Under the pieces are notes generated by a model that worked only from the letters and a program-made list of their open reading frames with translations, had not been told where the DNA came from and ran no database searches. Of a stretch of 34,249 bases of DNA, positions 31,096 to 34,249 are shown piece after piece (positions within the stretch are counted from its first letter, which is position 1; each line of letters starts with the position of its first letter). Source of the DNA: Alistipes sp. (GTDB lineage Bacteria > Bacteroidota > Bacteroidia > Bacteroidales > Rikenellaceae). The position numbers were made by a program, and so were the translations under genes. The stretch is from assembly GCA_021202985.1 (NCBI GenBank), contig JAJQCA010000016.1, positions 1 through 34,249 on the forward strand. The letters are read 5' to 3'.

Positions 31096-32097
31096 CTACC
31101 CATGCAGTATACCGTCAATCTTTTCGAGTTCCTCCGCGGTAAAGCTAATATTATTTAACGCGCCGAGATTGTTCTCGAGCTGGCCCACCGAACTGGCCCC
31201 GACCAGTACACTGGTCGTTCGTTCGTCACGCAGGAGCCATGCCACTGCCATCTGTGCGAGCGATTGGCCGCGCTCACGTGCTATTTCGTTCAGCGCACGG
31301 GCTTTGGCAACGGCTTGGGGCGTTACCTGCGAAGATTTCAGGAAACCCACGCCGCGTGCCGCGCGCGAACCTTCCGGTATCCCGTCGAGATACCTGTCGG
31401 TCAGTAAGCCCTGTGCCAGGGGTGAAAAGGCAATCATGCCGACCCCTTCCCGGCCGAGGACATCCGTCAACCCCTCTTCCGGAGTGCGGACAAACATCGA
31501 GTATTTAACCTGATGGATAAGGCACGGCGTACCGTTACGGCGAAGTATTTCTACTGCCCGCAGGGTCTGTTCAGGCCCGTAGTTCGAAATACCCGCGTAG
31601 AGCGCCTTCCCCTGCCGGACGATATCCGACAGGGCGCCCATGGATTCTTCCAGGGGGGTGTCGGGGTCCGGCCGGTGATGGTAGAAGATATCCACATATT
31701 CCAGCCCCATACGCCGCAGGCTCTGGTCGAGGCTGGCCATCAGGTATTTCCTGCTACCCCAGTCGCCGTACGGTCCCTGCCACATCGTATATCCGGCTTT
31801 GGTGGATATTATAAGTTCGTCCCGGTAAACGCCCAACCCGGCACGGAGTATACGTCCGAAATTCTCTTCGGCCGTTCCGGGGTTCGGCCCGTAGTTGTTG
31901 GCAAGATCGAAATGGGTTATTCCCATATCGAACGCCCCGAATGCTATCCGGCTGTAATTGTCATATTCGTCGATGCTGCCGAAGTTATGCCACAGGCCGA
32001 GAGAGATGGCCGGGAGTTTGATCCCGCTTACCCCACAGCGGCGGTATTGCATCTTATCGTAACGGCTGTCCGAGGCCACGTATTTGTTTTCGTTCAT
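31096..32097 (-). CDS. Aldo/keto reductase, YghZ (GAP reductase)-like
   Basis: This 333-residue TIM-barrel oxidoreductase reduces aldehydes with NADPH. The catalytic tetrad can be placed at D64 (THFDLANNYG), Y69, K100 (STKAGY) and H140 (FYHHRPDPDTPLEE). The insert around YTMWQGPYGDWGSRKYL (103-119) and the SPLAQGLLTDRYL segment are typical of YghZ-type L-glyceraldehyde 3-phosphate reductases and the related Kv-beta group. The coenzyme-phosphate region near the C-terminus reads VLVGASSVGQLENNL. The gene stands alone. Substrate assignment is by resemblance only. Confidence 0.93.
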   Translation of the reverse strand: MNENKYVASDSRYDKMQYRRCGVSGIKLPAISLGLWHNFGSIDEYDNYSRIAFGAFDMGITHFDLANNYGPNPGTAEENFGRILRAGLGVYRDELIISTKAGYTMWQGPYGDWGSRKYLMASLDQSLRRMGLEYVDIFYHHRPDPDTPLEESMGALSDIVRQGKALYAGISNYGPEQTLRAVEILRRNGTPCLIHQVKYSMFVRTPEEGLTDVLGREGVGMIAFSPLAQGLLTDRYLDGIPEGSRAARGVGFLKSSQVTPQAVAKARALNEIARERGQSLAQMAVAWLLRDERTTSVLVGASSVGQLENNLGALNNISFTAEELEKIDGILHG

Positions 32098-32148
32098 TAC
32101 TCTTGTTTTATTTGTTTAAGATGGTGCTTTTCCCACCGCCCTCAACGG

Positions 32149-32607
32149 TCAAATAATATTCTCTTTTTTGCAATATTCTTCGAAGCGCTGCTGTATGGTA
32201 TCGATATCCCGGTCGCTGTAACCGCCGAAGTGCCTGCCGTCCGGTTCGAAGATATATACGCCGGCCATACCGCTCCGGTAAACCCGGAACACATTGCGCC
32301 CTGCGATTGCTGTCATCATACCGTCCTGCCCTGCAAACCGTTCCGCGAAATCGGATATTTCCGCCATGAACGCTGCCGACTCCGCGGACGTGCCTTCGAA
32401 ATAGACCGAGAGGAAAGGGTTGTCACTGCCTTCGTTGTAATTCTTAACATCGAACAAATAGAAACGATGGTCTCCCCCGGTGGAGGCGTCTTTCCTGCAT
32501 ACGAGCTTCCGACCCGCGGAACTCCACACCTCATCGATTTTATACACCTGCGCCTGGGCGGTCATGTATCCAAGGCAGCAAAACAGTAGCATAGTAATCA
32601 GCTTCAT
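32149..32607 (-). CDS. Small exported protein of unknown function
   Basis: I do not recognise this 152-residue protein. It begins with a clear Sec signal peptide (MKLITMLLFCCLGYMTAQA), with likely cleavage after AQA at residue 19. The mature part is mixed alpha/beta, including the segments YKIDEVWSSAGRKLVCRK, FYLFDVKNYNEG, NVFRVYRSGMAGVYIFEP, and a helical end (DTIQQRFEEYCKKENII). No membrane anchor follows the signal, and there is no lipobox at the cleavage site. It lies between the aldo/keto reductase and gdhA on the same strand, with its own -7 box. Confidence 0.8.
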   Translation of the reverse strand: MKLITMLLFCCLGYMTAQAQVYKIDEVWSSAGRKLVCRKDASTGGDHRFYLFDVKNYNEGSDNPFLSVYFEGTSAESAAFMAEISDFAERFAGQDGMMTAIAGRNVFRVYRSGMAGVYIFEPDGRHFGGYSDRDIDTIQQRFEEYCKKENII

Positions 32608-32621
32608 GGCTTTCGTTTCCC

Positions 32622-32629
32622 CAAATGTA
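32622..32629 (-). promoter_or_regulatory. -7 promoter box of the small exported protein
   Basis: TACATTTG on the minus strand matches TAnnTTTG and ends 14 bp before the ATG at 32607, predicting a very short leader. No -33 box is evident. Confidence 0.4.
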
Positions 32630-32653
32630 TAAAAACTTACCGATACACGGTGC

Positions 32654-32689
32654 CGGAAAATAAAACGGACGGATAAAGTATCCGCCCGT
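32654..32689 (-). terminator. Rho-independent terminator after gdhA
   Basis: On the minus strand an 11-bp stem with one mismatch (32689-32679 with 32675-32665) closes a 3-base loop and is followed by TTTATTTTCC. It lies about 40 bp beyond the gdhA stop codon. Confidence 0.75.
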
Positions 32690-32726
32690 TCCTGCCGGAA
32701 TCGACGTTCCGGATAGTTTCATCTAC

Positions 32727-34082
32727 CTATACGATGCCCTGGGCGAGCATTGCGTTGGCAACCTTGATGAAACCGCCCAGATTGGCGCCTTTTACATAGT
32801 TTACCGTGCCGTCAGATTCGGTGCCATATTTAACGCACGTATCGTGGATATCGCTCATAATGCTGCGCAATTTTGCGTCCACCTCTTCCGGAGTCCACTT
32901 TAGACGGATGGAGTTCTGCGTCATTTCGAGTCCGGACACTGCTACTCCGCCGGCATTGGCGGCCTTGCCCGGGCCGAAGAGAATCTTTGCCGCGTGGTAT
33001 TTGTCTATGGCCTCAGGTGTGCTCGGCATGTTGGCGCCTTCGGCAACGCAGATGCAGCCGTTGGCAATAAGCGTTGCCGCCTCCTGACCGCTCACCTCGT
33101 TCTGTGTGGCGCAGGGAAGCGCGATATCGCACTTCACACCCCAGGGCCTTTCACCCTCGAAGTACTGTGCCGACGGATAGCGGTCCGCGTACTCCTTAAT
33201 ACGGCCGCGGAAGACGTTTTTAAGATCTTTGACAAATTCCAGTTTCTCGGCGTCAATACCGTCGGGGTCGTATATGTAGCCGTTAGAATCGGACATGGTC
33301 ACGCATTTCGCACCGAGCTGGGTAGCTTTTTCCACCGCATACTGGGCCACGTTGCCTGAGCCGGAAACCGCCACGGTCTTCCCCTCGAACGAGAGGCCGC
33401 GCGTCGCAAGCATCGCCTCTGCGAAATAGCATGTGCCGTAGCCCGTGGCCTCCGGACGGATAAACGAACCGCCCCAGTCCAGACCTTTGCCGGTGAGCGT
33501 ACCGGTGAACTCGTTGCGCAGCCTCTTGTACTGGCCGTACAGGAACCCGATTTCGCGTGCACCCACCCCGATATCTCCGGCCGGTACGTCCGTGTCCTGA
33601 CCGACATGGCGTTGTAGTTCGGTCATAAAACTCTGGCAGAACTTCATTACCTCGTTATCGGATTTGCCTTTAGGGTTGAAGTCCGAGCCGCCTTTACCGC
33701 CGCCCATGGGCAAAGTGGTGAGGCTGTTCTTGAACACCTGTTCGAAGGCGAGGAATTTCAGGATGCCGAGGTTTACGCTGGCATGGAAGCGAAGGCCGCC
33801 CTTATACGGTCCGATGGCGCTGTTCATCTGCACGCGGAAACCCTTGTTAATCTCAACCTCACCCTTGTCGTTCACCCACGGTACGCGGAACATGATTACC
33901 CTCTCGGGTTCGGCGATCCGTTCGAGGACCTTCATTTTCATAAGCTGCGGGTTCTCCACGATATAAGGCGCGAGGCTCTCCACCACTTCCTCCACCGCCT
34001 GATGAAACTCTCCCTCGGCCGGGTTTTTGGCTTTAACGTTAGCCATAAACGTTTCGACATATTGTCTTACCTGTTCTTCCAT
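32727..34082 (-). CDS. gdhA: NADP-type glutamate dehydrogenase
   Basis: GdhA reversibly makes glutamate from 2-oxoglutarate and ammonium. The 451 residues match the hexameric small-subunit class. Visible: the substrate region GPYKGGLRFHASVN, LPMGGGKGGSDFNPKGKSD containing the catalytic Lys, PAGDIGVGAREIG, and the nucleotide-binding motif VAVSGSGNVAQYAVEKA near residue 235. The C-terminal half includes EGANMPSTPEAI and PGKAANAGGVAVSGLEM. NADP preference is inferred from the overall class. The gene has its own promoter and terminator and is the last gene in the window. Confidence 0.97.
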   Translation of the reverse strand: MEEQVRQYVETFMANVKAKNPAEGEFHQAVEEVVESLAPYIVENPQLMKMKVLERIAEPERVIMFRVPWVNDKGEVEINKGFRVQMNSAIGPYKGGLRFHASVNLGILKFLAFEQVFKNSLTTLPMGGGKGGSDFNPKGKSDNEVMKFCQSFMTELQRHVGQDTDVPAGDIGVGAREIGFLYGQYKRLRNEFTGTLTGKGLDWGGSFIRPEATGYGTCYFAEAMLATRGLSFEGKTVAVSGSGNVAQYAVEKATQLGAKCVTMSDSNGYIYDPDGIDAEKLEFVKDLKNVFRGRIKEYADRYPSAQYFEGERPWGVKCDIALPCATQNEVSGQEAATLIANGCICVAEGANMPSTPEAIDKYHAAKILFGPGKAANAGGVAVSGLEMTQNSIRLKWTPEEVDAKLRSIMSDIHDTCVKYGTESDGTVNYVKGANLGGFIKVANAMLAQGIV

Positions 34083-34126
34083 AATGTTTGTTACTGCTGA
34101 TTGTTAGTTATTCGGTTTCAGGATGG

Positions 34127-34158
34127 CAAATTTAACATAAAATGGGTATTTTAACAAT
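34127..34158 (-). promoter_or_regulatory. Promoter of gdhA
   Basis: On the minus strand ATTG (34158-34155), 20 bases, then TAAATTTG (34134-34127), an exact -7 box. The predicted start near 34120 leaves about 37 nt before the ATG at 34082. Confidence 0.6.
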
Positions 34159-34249
34159 TTGATGTTTTTATTTGTGGTACCAATTGCGTGAATGTTAAGA
34201 ATTAGACAATTATATTGTTTCATTCTCTCTTATTAGTTGAGTCATGAAT

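Noticed and set aside
31513-32589. 358-codon open frame on the plus strand opposite the aldo/keto reductase and the small exported protein
   Set aside because: It covers two well-supported minus-strand genes and the gap between them and shows no protein family features.
1-34249. CRISPR array, tRNA, rRNA, prophage or insertion sequence
   Set aside because: No regularly spaced repeats, tRNA-like cloverleaf, rRNA segments, integrase, transposase or terminal inverted repeats were noticed; the gene content is core-like throughout.

Overview
The window looks like chromosomal core DNA from a member of the Bacteroidota, most likely order Bacteroidales. The moderately high GC would fit an Alistipes/Rikenellaceae-like organism, but that placement is an inference from recalled gene types and order, not from a search. 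Support comes from repeated matches to the Bacteroidota promoter (-33 TTTG, about 19-21 bp, -7 TAnnTTTG), the near absence of Shine-Dalgarno sequences, a DUF4270-type lipoprotein, a one-domain 'glycogen synthase', and the order purH-mreB-mreC-mreD-PBP2-rodA. I see no phage, insertion sequence, CRISPR array, tRNA or rRNA.

Layout. 1-5.9 kb is the least ordinary part. It holds a hotdog thioesterase (minus), two tandem paralogous putative HTH regulators separated by a hairpin-rich 379-bp gap, an Fpg/Nei-family protein lacking expected catalytic residues (minus), and a ferredoxin / His-rich membrane protein / ECF sigma factor cluster. 6.1-11.7 kb runs on the plus strand: an rRNA/tRNA methyltransferase, pdxA, a CPBP membrane protease, thrS and infC. 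infC probably starts at an AUA codon behind a strong AGGAGG, and ends at a terminator with no rpmI-rplT after it. 11.9-14.4 kb holds pgi and gpsA on the minus strand, closed on the infC side by a 16-bp bidirectional terminator.

14.5-22.0 kb is purH (forced TTG start) followed by the rod-shape elongasome genes mreB, mreC, mreD, mrdA (PBP2) and rodA, which together build lateral peptidoglycan. A P2B-type calcium ATPase follows, with an unusual Pro/Ser-rich insert in its nucleotide-binding domain. 24.9-34.1 kb is all on the minus strand: topA with a downstream PfkB sugar kinase, a glycogen-synthase-like protein overlapping a DUF4270 lipoprotein, an aldo/keto reductase, a small exported protein of unknown function, and gdhA.

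Most genes are housekeeping. The items best worth following are the AUA-start infC, the paralogous regulator pair with its structured spacer, the residue-deficient Fpg/Nei protein, the ferredoxin/His-rich/ECF cluster, and the apparently leaderless promoter-start arrangement of the methyltransferase gene.
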